DNA from: Brevibacterium permense
GTDB lineage: Bacteria > Actinomycetota > Actinomycetes > Actinomycetales > Brevibacteriaceae
Assembly (NCBI RefSeq): GCF_025506275.1
Contig: NZ_QYCP01000084.1
Location: forward strand, 1-64,000
Reading direction: 5' to 3'
DNA length: 64,000 bases
Part shown: piece after piece, positions 28,562 to 37,373 of the stretch
Numbering within the stretch: position 1 is the stretch's first letter
Layout of the letters: every line of letters begins with the position of its first letter
The notes under the pieces: generated by a model
Told to the model about the DNA's origin: nothing
Databases searched by the model: none
The model's input: only the letters and a program-made list of their open reading frames with translations
Translations under genes and position numbers: made by a program

Positions 28562-29643
28562 GGGAAACGCAGACAGCAGCCGACGGCACGGGCGAGATGA
28601 CGTTCCACCCCACCGATCTGCAGGCCGAACTGGTCGAACTGGTCACTGCCATCATCGATAAGCAATCCGGCGACGAGCGGGTAGCCGCATTGGATGCTGA
28701 GGTAGGCAGCTGGGATGAAGCCCTCTACGCTTCCCTGGCCGAAGCCGGTGTCATCGGTGCCCTCATCGACGGCGACGACGGTCTCGGTATGATCGGGCTG
28801 AGCCTGTGCCTGATCGAGGTCGGGGCGCGGCTGGCCCGCATCCCTCTGGCCGGCTCCGTCGTCACCGCCCTCATCCTCTCCGAAGCGGGACTCAGCGAAT
28901 CGGTCGAGGCGATGGCCGCCGGAACGATGACGGCCGTCCCCGCTCTGCCCAGCCGACTGCACTCGGTGGCCCGCACCGGTGACCGGCTCCAGGGTCGCGT
29001 GGGCATCGTGCCCACCGGCGCCGCCGCCAGCCACCTGCTCATCGCCGACGATGACGACCGACTCTGGTTCGTGGCCAAGGAAACCCCCGGCATCAGCACC
29101 GCGCCGATGGGCTTCTCCTATGACAACGGTGTCGCAGTGACGATCGACATCTCGATCGAAGACTGTCAGCGGCTCGACGGCGTCGGCCGCGATGAACTCG
29201 AAGGACGCTGGCGAACCGCGCTGTCGGCGGTCGCCGTCGGAGCCTGCCGGGAAGCCGTGGCACGAACTGCGAAGTACACATCGGAGCGTGTGCAGTTCGG
29301 CAAACCGCTGTCATCGAAGCAAGGTGTGCTCCACCGTGCTGCCGACGCCCATATCGATACCGAATGCATGCGGCTGACGACGTTGAACGCCGCCAGTCTG
29401 TATGACGCTGGCGATGCCGGCGCCGCCCGAGCCGGACTCGAGGCCGCGTGGTGGACAGCGACCGGCGGCAGTCGCGTGGTCCACGCCACTCAGCACCTGC
29501 ATGGCGGAATGGGTGCCGACCTCGATAACCACATCCATCGGTTCTTCGTCCTCGTCCGCGAGATCGGGATCGTCCTCGGAGCTGCGGACGCCCTCCTCGA
29601 AGAACTCGGCAGCGACATCGTCGACCACGCACGAGAGGAATGA
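28558..29643 (+). CDS. Acyl-CoA dehydrogenase, FadE28/ChsE1-like partner
   Basis: Diverged acyl-CoA dehydrogenase of 361 aa. The N-terminal helical domain (GLSLCLIEVGARLARIPLAGS) and C-terminal domain (SERVQFGKPLSSKQGVLHRAADAHID, HLHGGMGADLDNHIHRFF) are clear. The middle beta-domain is short and lacks the EPxAGTD-type loop seen in the upstream gene. That asymmetry fits a heteromeric pair in which the two subunits share the active sites, as for FadE28-FadE29. The ATGA overlap with the upstream gene indicates translational coupling. ATG 28597 is an alternative start. Confidence 0.83.
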   Translation: MRETQTAADGTGEMTFHPTDLQAELVELVTAIIDKQSGDERVAALDAEVGSWDEALYASLAEAGVIGALIDGDDGLGMIGLSLCLIEVGARLARIPLAGSVVTALILSEAGLSESVEAMAAGTMTAVPALPSRLHSVARTGDRLQGRVGIVPTGAAASHLLIADDDDRLWFVAKETPGISTAPMGFSYDNGVAVTIDISIEDCQRLDGVGRDELEGRWRTALSAVAVGACREAVARTAKYTSERVQFGKPLSSKQGVLHRAADAHIDTECMRLTTLNAASLYDAGDAGAARAGLEAAWWTATGGSRVVHATQHLHGGMGADLDNHIHRFFVLVREIGIVLGAADALLEELGSDIVDHAREE

Positions 29644-29645
29644 TC

Positions 29646-31349
29646 ATGACCACGACGAGTCAGAACCAGGACCTCGAAGCAGGAAACGCCCTGCCGACGA
29701 CGGCGGCGGCTCTGGTGGTCGCCCGCCTCGGCGATGACCACATCGGCATCCGCTTCGAGGACGACGACTACACATGGGACGACTTCGCCCGGGCAGCGAT
29801 TCGTCGCAGCCATTTCCTGGCCCAGCATCTCGACCCCGCCCAGCCGCCGCATCTGGGGATCCTCCTGGAGAATCGGCCCGAGTTCCTGTTCTGGTGGGGC
29901 GGATGTGCGCTGTCCGGAGCGGCGCTGGTGTGTATGAATCCGACCCGACGCGGTCAGGAACTCGTCGACGATGTGCTGGCCACGGACTGCCAGATCCTCA
30001 TCGTCGATTCCATGACTCGGGGACTCATCGACTCCGCGGCGCTGCCCGGGGTCGAGGTCATCGATATCGACGCCGAGCAACACACACAGACAATGGACGG
30101 AGTCGACGACACCCGACCGCCTCAGTCCCCGGCGGCGGCCGATCCGAAGACGATTCTGACCATGCAGTTCACGTCCGGATCCACGGGGCGCCCCAAGGCC
30201 GCGATGTGCTCGACGGGCCGATTCACCGCCGCCGCGACATACGGTTCGGGAGGTCTCGGCCCTCAAGACGTGTCCTACAACTCGATGCCGCTGTTCCATT
30301 CGAACTCGATCCTCGGCTGCTGGGCCACACCGCTGTACCAGGGCGGAACGTTCGTCCTGGCTCGCCGCTTCTCGGCCAGTCGCTTCCTCGACGACCTCCT
30401 CAAATACGAGGTCACGTACTTCAACTATGTCGGCCGCGTCCTGTCCTATATCCTCGCCCAGCCCGAGCGGGAGGAAGAGAAGCTGGTGAAGCTCAAGTCG
30501 GCTTTCGGCACCGAGGCGCCTGTGCGCGACCGGAAGGAATTCGCACGCCGGTTCGGCATCGAACCCTTCGAATCCTATGGCTCCTCCGAAGGCGGACTGA
30601 ACTTCGTGCGCTCGGCCGACACTCCTGAGGATGCACTGGGACTGCCTCCCGCAGGGACGGCTTACACCGCCGCGGTCATCGACCCGGTCGACATGAGCGA
30701 ACGCCCTCGTGCCCGCTTCGGCGAGCACGGCGAGCTGCTCAATGCCGATGAGGCCATCGGCGAGCTGGCCGCCCTCGGGGCACGCGGGACCTTCGAAGGC
30801 TACTACAAGGACCCGGAGGCCGAATCAGAGCGGCTGCGTGGGAACAACTTCCTCTCCGGCGACCTCGGCTACCGGGACGAGGCGGGCTACTTCTACTTCG
30901 CCGGTCGCAGCGGGGATCGCCTGCGTGTCGATGGGGAGAACTTCTCCGGTGCCCCGATCGAGAGGATCATCGGCCGTTATCCCGACGCCCAGCTGGCGGC
31001 GATCTATCCCGTTCCCGACGAGATCAGCGGGGATCAGGTGATGCTGGCGCTGCAGATGGTCGATGGTCGGACCTTCGATCCGGTGGGCTTCGGTGAATTC
31101 CTCGACGCCCAGGCTGACCTGGGGACCAAATGGGCTCCGCGCTACATCCGCATCGTCGACACACTGCCGGTGACCGCCACAGCGAAGATCAACAAGAAAG
31201 AGCTGCGCAAGGACGCCTGGCACACCGACGACCCGGTCTACTACCGCCCCGGAAAGGGCAACGAATACCACCGACTCGAACCCGCACATGTGGAGGAACT
31301 CCTGAGACGGTTCGAGGACTCCGGACGAAAGGAACTGCTCAACCGATGA
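29646..31349 (+). CDS. Acyl-CoA synthetase (AMP-forming), FadD17-like
   Basis: ATP-dependent acyl-CoA ligase of 567 aa that should activate the carboxylated side chain before beta-oxidation. The P-loop QFTSGSTGRPKAAM is near residue 175, the A5 region YGSSEGG near 312, FYFAGRSGDRLRVDGENF forms the A7-A8 hinge, and the C-terminal catalytic Lys lies in TATAKINKKELRK. I chose ATG 29646, with AGAGGA 7 nt upstream, over ATG 29640, which would leave only one base of spacing. It is the only acyl-CoA ligase in the cluster, sitting between the FadE pair and the hydratase genes. Steroid-24-oyl- or -22-oyl-CoA ligase activity is inferred. Confidence 0.85.
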   Translation: MTTTSQNQDLEAGNALPTTAAALVVARLGDDHIGIRFEDDDYTWDDFARAAIRRSHFLAQHLDPAQPPHLGILLENRPEFLFWWGGCALSGAALVCMNPTRRGQELVDDVLATDCQILIVDSMTRGLIDSAALPGVEVIDIDAEQHTQTMDGVDDTRPPQSPAAADPKTILTMQFTSGSTGRPKAAMCSTGRFTAAATYGSGGLGPQDVSYNSMPLFHSNSILGCWATPLYQGGTFVLARRFSASRFLDDLLKYEVTYFNYVGRVLSYILAQPEREEEKLVKLKSAFGTEAPVRDRKEFARRFGIEPFESYGSSEGGLNFVRSADTPEDALGLPPAGTAYTAAVIDPVDMSERPRARFGEHGELLNADEAIGELAALGARGTFEGYYKDPEAESERLRGNNFLSGDLGYRDEAGYFYFAGRSGDRLRVDGENFSGAPIERIIGRYPDAQLAAIYPVPDEISGDQVMLALQMVDGRTFDPVGFGEFLDAQADLGTKWAPRYIRIVDTLPVTATAKINKKELRKDAWHTDDPVYYRPGKGNEYHRLEPAHVEELLRRFEDSGRKELLNR

Positions 31350-31894
31350 CTGTCACCACCGAACCGAAGATCGATCCCGAAGGGGCATCTCGCAGGATTG
31401 CGGAGCTCATCGCCGCAGGTCGCGCCCGGCACTATCGCGCTCGCGACCGAGTGTCGACGGCGACGATCAACACACTGCTCGACGTGCTGGGCGATCGCAA
31501 CCCCGTCTATACCGATGAAGCAGCGGCCAAGCAGCACGGGCATGACAGCGTCATCGCGCCGGCGACGTCGCTGCAGGTGTGGACGATGAACTGCCTCGGC
31601 GAGGAAGCCACCGCCAGTCCCGTCGATGCCGCCTATGACATCCTTCGCGACTGCGGCTTCCCCAGCGTCGTCGCCGTCAACAGCGAACAGCACTATGACC
31701 GCCCGATCGTGCCCGGAGACCTCATCAGCAGCACGGAAACCGTCGAAGAGCTCTCGGAACTCAAGCAGACCGGTCTGGGACCGGGAATGTTCATCACCAC
31801 GCTCTTCGTCTTCCGCGACGAGGAGGGCGACCAAGTCGGAACCATGCGATTCCGGACACTGTGGTACGCCGCCGGACAGAAGAAGGAGGATTGA
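31346..31894 (+). CDS. MaoC-like hydratase, stand-alone ChsH2 N-domain
   Basis: Single hotdog domain of 182 aa, similar in kind to the N-terminal MaoC domain of mycobacterial ChsH2. Features are an N-terminal helix (GASRRIAELIAAGRARHY), DRNPVYTDEAAAKQHGHDSVIAP, and a C-terminal VNSEQHYDRPIVPGDLISSTETV strand pair. ChsH2 forms a heteromeric enoyl-CoA hydratase with ChsH1 and uses its DUF35 domain to recruit the Ltp2 aldolase. Here the DUF35 domain is the next, separate gene. The ATG overlaps the ligase stop (ATGA). The frame is open upstream inside the ligase gene but has no start signal. Confidence 0.83.
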   Translation: MTVTTEPKIDPEGASRRIAELIAAGRARHYRARDRVSTATINTLLDVLGDRNPVYTDEAAAKQHGHDSVIAPATSLQVWTMNCLGEEATASPVDAAYDILRDCGFPSVVAVNSEQHYDRPIVPGDLISSTETVEELSELKQTGLGPGMFITTLFVFRDEEGDQVGTMRFRTLWYAAGQKKED

Positions 31895-31895
31895 G

Positions 31896-32363
31896 ATGAC
31901 CGAAGCACTGCGCCCTCGTCCCGCGCTCAACCTGGACAATGCGTTCTATTTCGACGCGCTCAAAGAAGGGCGCCTCGTCGCCCAGCAATGCGGCGACTGT
32001 GCCGAATTCCGGCACCCGCCCGTGCCCTGCTGCCCGCGCTGCCAGTCCTTCGACTGGGATGTCTCGGACCTGTCGGACACCGGCGAGCTCGTGACCTACA
32101 CGGTCCTGCACCATCCGGTGGTGCCCCCATTCGAGGCAGGCTACATCGTCGGACTCGTCGAATTCGCCGAAGGCGTGCGCATCGTGATGAATCTTGAGAT
32201 CGACGAGGCCGACGTCTCCATCGGCATGAAGGTCGAAGTCCGGCCGCACTTCTACGACCCGGACCTGGCGCTCCCCGCCGGATTCGCGCCGGGAGCCGAG
32301 ACCTGTGTCCGCTCTTCGACTGAGACGACCGACAGCACCGACGATGATGAGAAGGAGGCGTGA
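31896..32363 (+). CDS. DUF35 OB-fold zinc-ribbon protein, stand-alone ChsH2 C-domain
   Basis: A 155 aa acyl-CoA-associated OB-fold protein. A short N-terminal helical hairpin (FYFDALKEGRLVAQQ) leads to a zinc ribbon with Cys32, Cys35, Cys46 and Cys49, followed by the OB fold (LVTYTVLHHP, YIVGLVEFAEGVRIVMNLE). DUF35 proteins scaffold thiolase-like enzymes; in the steroid pathway the DUF35 part of ChsH2 binds Ltp2 and is needed for aldolase activity. AAGGAGGA precedes the ATG, and the gene is one base past the MaoC stop. A His/Asp-free acidic tail (TETTDSTDDDEKE) ends the protein. Confidence 0.88.
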   Translation: MTEALRPRPALNLDNAFYFDALKEGRLVAQQCGDCAEFRHPPVPCCPRCQSFDWDVSDLSDTGELVTYTVLHHPVVPPFEAGYIVGLVEFAEGVRIVMNLEIDEADVSIGMKVEVRPHFYDPDLALPAGFAPGAETCVRSSTETTDSTDDDEKEA

Positions 32364-32773
32364 TGCCCACAGAATGCGAACCGGGTCAGACACTGCCCGA
32401 GATGACCATTCCGGTGACCGCGACACTCGTCGCCGGAGGAGCGATCGCCACCCGTGACTGGTCACTGGTCCACCACGACACCGCTGCGGCCGAAGCCGCG
32501 GGCACTCAGGACATCTTCATGAATATCCTGACGACGAACGGCCTCATCGGTCGCTTCGTCACCGACTGGGCCGGGCCCCAGGCCGAGCTCACCGACGTGA
32601 GCATCCGCCTCGGCGCCCCGAACTTTCCCGGCGACACCTTCTCAGTCACGGGCACCGTCAGCGAATTCGACGAGGAGAGTGCCAGCGCCCTGATCGAGGT
32701 CACGGGCACGAATGGGATCGGAACACATGCCAGTGGCCACGTTCGCGTTGCGCTGCAGGGAAGGAAACGCTGA
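32363..32773 (+). CDS. MaoC-like hydratase subunit, ChsH1-like
   Basis: Small single-hotdog protein of 136 aa, the size of mycobacterial ChsH1. It contains DWSLVHHDTAAAEAAGTQDIFMNILTTNGLIGRFVTDW in divided form: the VHHDTAAA part provides the likely catalytic His/Asp region and the rest the hot-dog helix. ChsH1 supplies the catalytic residues of the ChsH1-ChsH2 hydratase. ATG 32363 is preferred, with GAAGGAGG 4-5 nt upstream, over GTG 32360. Its first base overlaps the DUF35 stop and its stop overlaps the aldolase ATG, so the three subunits are tightly coupled. Confidence 0.83.
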   Translation: MPTECEPGQTLPEMTIPVTATLVAGGAIATRDWSLVHHDTAAAEAAGTQDIFMNILTTNGLIGRFVTDWAGPQAELTDVSIRLGAPNFPGDTFSVTGTVSEFDEESASALIEVTGTNGIGTHASGHVRVALQGRKR

Positions 32774-33951
32774 TGAGAAGTCACCACGATACTGCCGCGA
32801 TCGCCGGAATCGGAGCCACCGAGTTCTCGAAGGCATCCGGTCGCACAGAGCTGCAGCTGGCACTCGAAGCCTCGAAGGCTGCCCTCGATGATGCGGGAAT
32901 CGCTCCCCACGAAGTCGACGGGTTCGTTTCCTACTCGATGGACACCTCTCCCTCGATCGAGGTCGCTCGAGGACTCGGCTGCGAGAACGTCAGCTATTTC
33001 GGTCTCGTCGACTACGGCGGCGGAGCCGCCTGCGCCACGATCATGCACGCGGCCATGGCAGTGGCCACGGGAGCGGCCGAGACCGTCGTCTGCTACCGGG
33101 CCTTCAACGAACGCTCCGGTGCTCGATTCGGAGCCGCTCTGGACGTCAGTTCGTGGGGCGTCGACGCTCGCGCGGCGAACTATGCCTGGTATCTGCCGCA
33201 CGGTCTGATGACCCCTGCCTCGTGGATCGCGATGTTCGCCCAGCGGTACATGCACAACTATGGGGCCACGAGCGAGGACTTCGGCAGGGTCTCGGTCCTC
33301 GATCGCAAACATGCGGCGACGAATCCGAAGGCATGGTTCTACGAGCAGCCGATCACCATGGCTGACCATCAGGCTTCGCGGTGGATCGCCAAGCCGCTTC
33401 ACCTCCTCGACTGCTGCCAGGAATCGGACGGCGGGCAGGCCTTCGTCGTCACCTCCCGGGAACGGGCGAAGGACCTCGCACAGCCCGCGGCAGTCATCCG
33501 CGCCTCGGCGCAGGGCGTCAGCTACGACCAGCACAACATGACCAGCTTCTATCGGCAGGACAGGGATCGACCCCTGCCGGAGATGGGCCTGGTCGCCGAT
33601 CAGCTGTGGACGGCTACAGGACTGAGCCCGAAAGACATGGATGCGGCCATCCTCTACGACCATTTCACCCCGTTCGTGCTGGCTCAGCTCGAGGAGTTCG
33701 GCTTCTGCGGTCCCGGTGAGGCACCCGATCTTCTGGGCGACGGTTTCGGCGAGATGGATTCGTCGACTCCGCTGAATACCCACGGAGGGCAGTTGGGCGA
33801 GGCCTATATCCATGGGATGAACGGCATCGCCGAGGGAGTGCGCCAGATCCGCGGAACAGCCGCCAACCAGGCCGCTGACGTCGACCATGCGTTGGTCAGC
33901 GCGGGCACCGGGGTACCGACAAGTGCTCTGGTCCTCGGCCGAGAGCGGTGA
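32773..33951 (+). CDS. Thiolase-like aldolase, Ltp2/SCP-x family
   Basis: Thiolase-fold protein of 392 aa related to lipid-transfer-protein thiolases (SCP-x, Ltp2). It starts AAIAGIGATEFSKASGRTELQLALEA and carries a YGGGAACATIMHAAMAVATG nucleophile-elbow region near 78-98. The C-terminal NTHGGQLGEAYIHG loop, with Tyr345, corresponds to a region where Ltp2 has a catalytic Tyr. Ltp2 is not a true thiolase: it cleaves a 3-hydroxyacyl-CoA by retro-aldol reaction, releasing propionyl-CoA and the 17-ketosteroid. The neighbouring DUF35 gene strongly supports the aldolase reading. Last gene of the operon; the substrate is inferred. Confidence 0.85.
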   Translation: MRSHHDTAAIAGIGATEFSKASGRTELQLALEASKAALDDAGIAPHEVDGFVSYSMDTSPSIEVARGLGCENVSYFGLVDYGGGAACATIMHAAMAVATGAAETVVCYRAFNERSGARFGAALDVSSWGVDARAANYAWYLPHGLMTPASWIAMFAQRYMHNYGATSEDFGRVSVLDRKHAATNPKAWFYEQPITMADHQASRWIAKPLHLLDCCQESDGGQAFVVTSRERAKDLAQPAAVIRASAQGVSYDQHNMTSFYRQDRDRPLPEMGLVADQLWTATGLSPKDMDAAILYDHFTPFVLAQLEEFGFCGPGEAPDLLGDGFGEMDSSTPLNTHGGQLGEAYIHGMNGIAEGVRQIRGTAANQAADVDHALVSAGTGVPTSALVLGRER

Positions 33952-34082
33952 GATCTGCGGTCAGGGCCGTGGTCGGAGGCCCGGACCCTGGGCTCGCCCG
34001 AGCCGTTGAGAGGCTATCCTGGAGAAGCGGGATCCCGAAGCGGATACGGGCATGAGATGACGAGAAGTGCGGAGGAAGACTG

Positions 34083-34715
34083 TTGCCACGACTGAATGTT
34101 GAGCGACCGGCGGCACGTCCGACCAATGCCGGGAGCCGGCAGCGGTATCAGAACATCATCAGAGTTGCACGGATTCTGACGATCGACCATGGCGAAGACT
34201 CGGTGCAGATGCAGGAGGTGGCCAAACAGGCCGGCGTCGCGCTCAACACCCTCTACCGCTATTTCCCCTCGAAATCGCATCTGTACACAGCGATCCTCGA
34301 GGATGAGCTCACGACCCTCGACGTGCGGACGAACAGCTCCGACGAAGCTTTCTCGCTCAACGACGCCGATGCGGCCGGGCGTGTCCTCGACCTGATCTCC
34401 TCGGCCAGCAATTCTCTGCTGTCGCGGCCGAACCTGGCCAAGGCGATGATCAATGCGACGATGGCCTCGCAGGCGAGCAGCGGAATCGCCGTGGCGCAGT
34501 CGGACAAGCTCCTGGAGACGGCCGTGCTCAAGGTCCTCGGGATCGTCGACCCCGTGACCACCGATCATCGGATGATCTACGCGATCATGCTCTCGTGGAC
34601 TGCTGCTCTGTCGGCCGTCCTTAACGATCGTCTTCGACGCAGCGAATTCGAGGAGGTCCTGCGTCTGTCGATCACTCAGCTCATCAAAGTGCGGTCCAAC
34701 CGCGCCGCATCCTGA
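34083..34715 (+). CDS. TetR-family regulator, KstR-like
   Basis: TetR repressor of 210 aa. The HTH spans about residues 30-64, with VQMQEVAKQAGVALNTLYRYFPSK, very like the KstR recognition region as I recall it. The C-terminal domain is the ligand-binding dimer unit. KstR represses cholesterol catabolism and is released by a steroid-acyl-CoA; here the likely targets are the five T-NN-AAT-NN-ATT-NN-A sites between 18990 and 27276. The start is TTG 34083, preceded by GGAGGAAG at 5-6 nt. No operator is visible upstream of this gene itself. The gene follows the Ltp2-like gene in the same direction after 131 bp. Confidence 0.85.
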   Translation: MPRLNVERPAARPTNAGSRQRYQNIIRVARILTIDHGEDSVQMQEVAKQAGVALNTLYRYFPSKSHLYTAILEDELTTLDVRTNSSDEAFSLNDADAAGRVLDLISSASNSLLSRPNLAKAMINATMASQASSGIAVAQSDKLLETAVLKVLGIVDPVTTDHRMIYAIMLSWTAALSAVLNDRLRRSEFEEVLRLSITQLIKVRSNRAAS

Positions 34716-34784
34716 TCCAGCGGGCGAGTCCGCGGCGCACCGCATCTATCATCAGGTGCCATGGGCGCCGGAGAGTGGAATGTT

Positions 34785-35552
34785 ATGCCTGATCTGAGCA
34801 ATATGAATGGGTTCGTCACTGCCGCCGGAAGCGGCATCGGGCGAGCCAGTGCGATCGCATTCGCGCGCGCAGGAGCGAAGGTCCTTGTGACCGATATCGC
34901 CGAGGATGCTGTGGAGGAGACCTGTGAGGCCATCCGTGCCGAGGGCGGCACCGCCGAGGGCCGGATCGTCGATGCGTCGTCGGAAGACGATGCCGCCGCC
35001 GTCGTCGACGAGGTCGTCAGCCGGTGGGGCAGCCTCGACTTCGCTCACAACCACGCCGGCCTCGGCACAGCGGCGCAGCCGTTCACTGAGCAGAAGCGCG
35101 AGTCCTGGCAGCGTCTCTTCGACGTCAACGTCTTCGGTCTCATGAGCTTCATGAAGTACGAGCTCATCCAGATGGAGAAGCAGGGGTCAGGTGCCATCGT
35201 CAATACCTCCTCGGTGTCGGGCAAGAACGGAAGCCCCGGTCTCTCGCCCTACAACGCCTCGAAATGGGCAGTCAACGGAATGACGCAGACGGCGGCATTG
35301 GAGTATGCGGACAAGGGGATCCGGGTGAATGCCTTCCTGCCTTCGGCGACGATGACGCCGGCGCTGCGCTCCTGGTCCGAGAACTCTCCGGAGGAGTTCC
35401 GCTCGGTGACCGAGGGGATCCCCATGAAGCGAGTCTCGAGCCCTGAGGAGCAGGCCGCGGCAGCAGTCTGGCTGTGCTCGCCCGAGTCCTCCTATATCAC
35501 CGGCACACTGCTCAACGTTGATGGGGGAGACTGCATCCTCGGCAAGCAGTGA
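34785..35552 (+). CDS. SDR oxidoreductase, substrate unknown
   Basis: Classical SDR of 255 aa: TAAGSGIGRASA cofactor loop, VTDIAEDA with Asp for NAD preference, a HNHAG variant of NNAG near residue 84, NTSSVSG active-site Ser, YNASKWAVNGM near 150, and the C-terminal GTLLNVDGG. I prefer ATG 34785 with GGAGAG 9 nt upstream. ATG 34761 is an alternative and would suit a leaderless mRNA from a TATCAT box at 34747-34752. It lies just downstream of the regulator and may oxidise or reduce a ring hydroxyl/keto group; this is inference. It is convergent with the ABC operon, only 4 bp away. Confidence 0.82.
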   Translation: MPDLSNMNGFVTAAGSGIGRASAIAFARAGAKVLVTDIAEDAVEETCEAIRAEGGTAEGRIVDASSEDDAAAVVDEVVSRWGSLDFAHNHAGLGTAAQPFTEQKRESWQRLFDVNVFGLMSFMKYELIQMEKQGSGAIVNTSSVSGKNGSPGLSPYNASKWAVNGMTQTAALEYADKGIRVNAFLPSATMTPALRSWSENSPEEFRSVTEGIPMKRVSSPEEQAAAAVWLCSPESSYITGTLLNVDGGDCILGKQ

Positions 35553-35556
35553 GGCC

Positions 35557-36453
35557 TCACTCCGCTGCCACCAGGTGACCGCCCCCGAGATCATTCAACG
35601 TCACCTTCTCCGGGCCCTGGTCCTCGGGCCAGACCGGGCTTGGGATCTCTCCGGCGATAAGAGCCCGTTCGCGCCGTTGACCGGGATCGGCGATCGGTGC
35701 GGCATCCATGAGGCGCTGAGTGTAGGAGTGCTGCGGGTTCTCGAACACCTGCCGGCGAGGTCCCATTTCGACGATCTGCCCCAGATACATGACGGCAACG
35801 CGGTGGGCGATGCGTTCGACGACGGCCAGGTCGTGGCTGACGAAGAGATAGGACAGTTCGAACTCCTGCTGCAACTCGATCATGAGGTTGAGCACTGTGG
35901 CACGGACAGAGACATCCAACGCTGACACGGCTTCATCCGCCACGATGAGACTGGGGTTGAGCGTGAGCGCGCGAGCGATGCAGATGCGCTGCCGCTGTCC
36001 CCCGGAGAACTGGTGCGGGTATTTCCGCATGTCGTCGGCACTGAGCCCGACGAGTTCGAACAGCTCGGCGACACGGTCATCGTCAGGGCTGTTCGACGCA
36101 GCCCGATTCAGGCGCAGCGGATCGCCGACGATCTTGCCCACGGTCTTGCGCGGATTGAGACTGGCGAAGGGGTCTTGGAAGATCATCTGCAGATGGCGGC
36201 GGTGCGGCCGGAGCTCCTTCGTCCCCAGGTGGGTGATATCGGTGTCGAGCAGCTTGATCGTTCCACTGTCGGGCTTCTGCAGTCGCATGGCCAGGTTCGC
36301 CAATGTGGTCTTGCCGCAGCCGCTCTCACCCACGAGCGCGAAGGTCTCGGCCCTGTTGACGTGAAAGCTGACGTCTTCGACAGCATGGACGCGCATTCCG
36401 CCGGAGAGTGAGAAACTCTTGACCAGATTTTCGACATCGAGGATCCTCGTCAT
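35557..36453 (-). CDS. Peptide-type ABC transporter ATPase (DppF/OppF-like)
   Basis: Nucleotide-binding subunit of 298 aa: Walker A GESGCGKTT near residue 38, signature FSGGQRQR near 145, Walker B LIVADEAVSALD, and the OppF-type C-terminal extension MGPRRQVFENPQHSYTQRLMDA. Last gene of a five-gene transporter operon (dppA-B-C-D-F order on the minus strand), 2 bp after the DppD-like gene. It energises uptake of peptides, nickel chelates or other solutes of the family. The operon continues from upstream genes for a COG0523 GTPase and an amidohydrolase on the same strand. Confidence 0.9.
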   Translation of the reverse strand: MTRILDVENLVKSFSLSGGMRVHAVEDVSFHVNRAETFALVGESGCGKTTLANLAMRLQKPDSGTIKLLDTDITHLGTKELRPHRRHLQMIFQDPFASLNPRKTVGKIVGDPLRLNRAASNSPDDDRVAELFELVGLSADDMRKYPHQFSGGQRQRICIARALTLNPSLIVADEAVSALDVSVRATVLNLMIELQQEFELSYLFVSHDLAVVERIAHRVAVMYLGQIVEMGPRRQVFENPQHSYTQRLMDAAPIADPGQRRERALIAGEIPSPVWPEDQGPEKVTLNDLGGGHLVAAE

Positions 36454-36455
36454 CG

Positions 36456-37373
36456 TCAGACCTCTTCCTTATCGAGGTGGAACAGTGCGGGGGAGTCGGT
36501 GCCGTTCATCGATCCCAATTTCGGAACAGCGCTCAAGAGCTTCTTCGTGTACGGATGCTGAGGACTGTGGAAGATGTTCTCAACGCTGCCGGTTTCGATG
36601 GCGTGGGACTTCCGCATGACCAGGACCCGGTCGGCGATCTCGGCGACCACACCCATATCGTGGGTGATGAAGATGATCCCGGCATCGAGGTCGTTCTTCA
36701 GCTCACGCAGCAGAGCGAGGATCTGAGCCTGGATCGTCACATCCAATGCGGTGGTCGGCTCATCGGCGATGAGAACCTTCGGCTGGCACGCCAGGGCCAT
36801 GGCGATGACGACACGCTGGCGCATGCCACCTGACATCTGGTGGGGGTATTGGCGCGCGCGCCGTTTCGGCTCGGGAATGCGCACCCGTTCCATGAGTTCG
36901 ATGACGCCCCTCTTCGCCTCCCTGCGTGACATGCCTTTGTGAACTCGCAGCACCTCGGCGAGCTGGTTACCCACCGAGTACACGGGATTGAGCGAGGTCA
37001 ACGGCTCCTGGAAGATCATTGAGATGTCGTTGCCTCGGATGGTGCGCATCGTCGATTCGGAGGCGGTGCGCAGGTCGATGATGTCTCCGTCGGCCCGGCT
37101 GAATCGCATCTGACCGTCGGTGACCTTTCCCGATGAAGAGAGCTCCACGAGTCGCATGATGGCCAGAGAGGTCACTGATTTGCCTGAACCGGATTCGCCG
37201 ACGATGGCCAGGACCTCACCGGCGCTGACGTCGAAGGAGACATCGTCGACGGCGATGTTGTCCTGGAATTTCACCGAGAGGTTCTTCACCGACAGGATCG
37301 GAGACCCCCCGTGTCCGGAGACGGTCGGTGTCGGAGAGGCCTCGCCAGGCGAAGTGATCGCTGCAGTACTCAT
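36456..37373 (-). CDS. Peptide-type ABC transporter ATPase (DppD/OppD-like)
   Basis: Second nucleotide-binding subunit, 305 aa. Walker [10 protein letters not shown] near residue 55, [15 protein letters not shown] (Q-loop region), signature MSGGMRQR near 180, Walker [13 protein letters not shown], and OppD-type C-terminal [12 protein letters not shown]. The ATG overlaps the permease stop (ATGA). The first 25 residues are a Ser/Pro/Gly-rich extension. It works as a heterodimer with the adjacent DppF-like ATPase. Confidence 0.9.
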   Translation of the reverse strand: MSTAAITSPGEASPTPTVSGHGGSPILSVKNLSVKFQDNIAVDDVSFDVSAGEVLAIVGESGSGKSVTSLAIMRLVELSSSGKVTDGQMRFSRADGDIIDLRTASESTMRTIRGNDISMIFQEPLTSLNPVYSVGNQLAEVLRVHKGMSRREAKRGVIELMERVRIPEPKRRARQYPHQMSGGMRQRVVIAMALACQPKVLIADEPTTALDVTIQAQILALLRELKNDLDAGIIFITHDMGVVAEIADRVLVMRKSHAIETGSVENIFHSPQHPYTKKLLSAVPKLGSMNGTDSPALFHLDKEEV

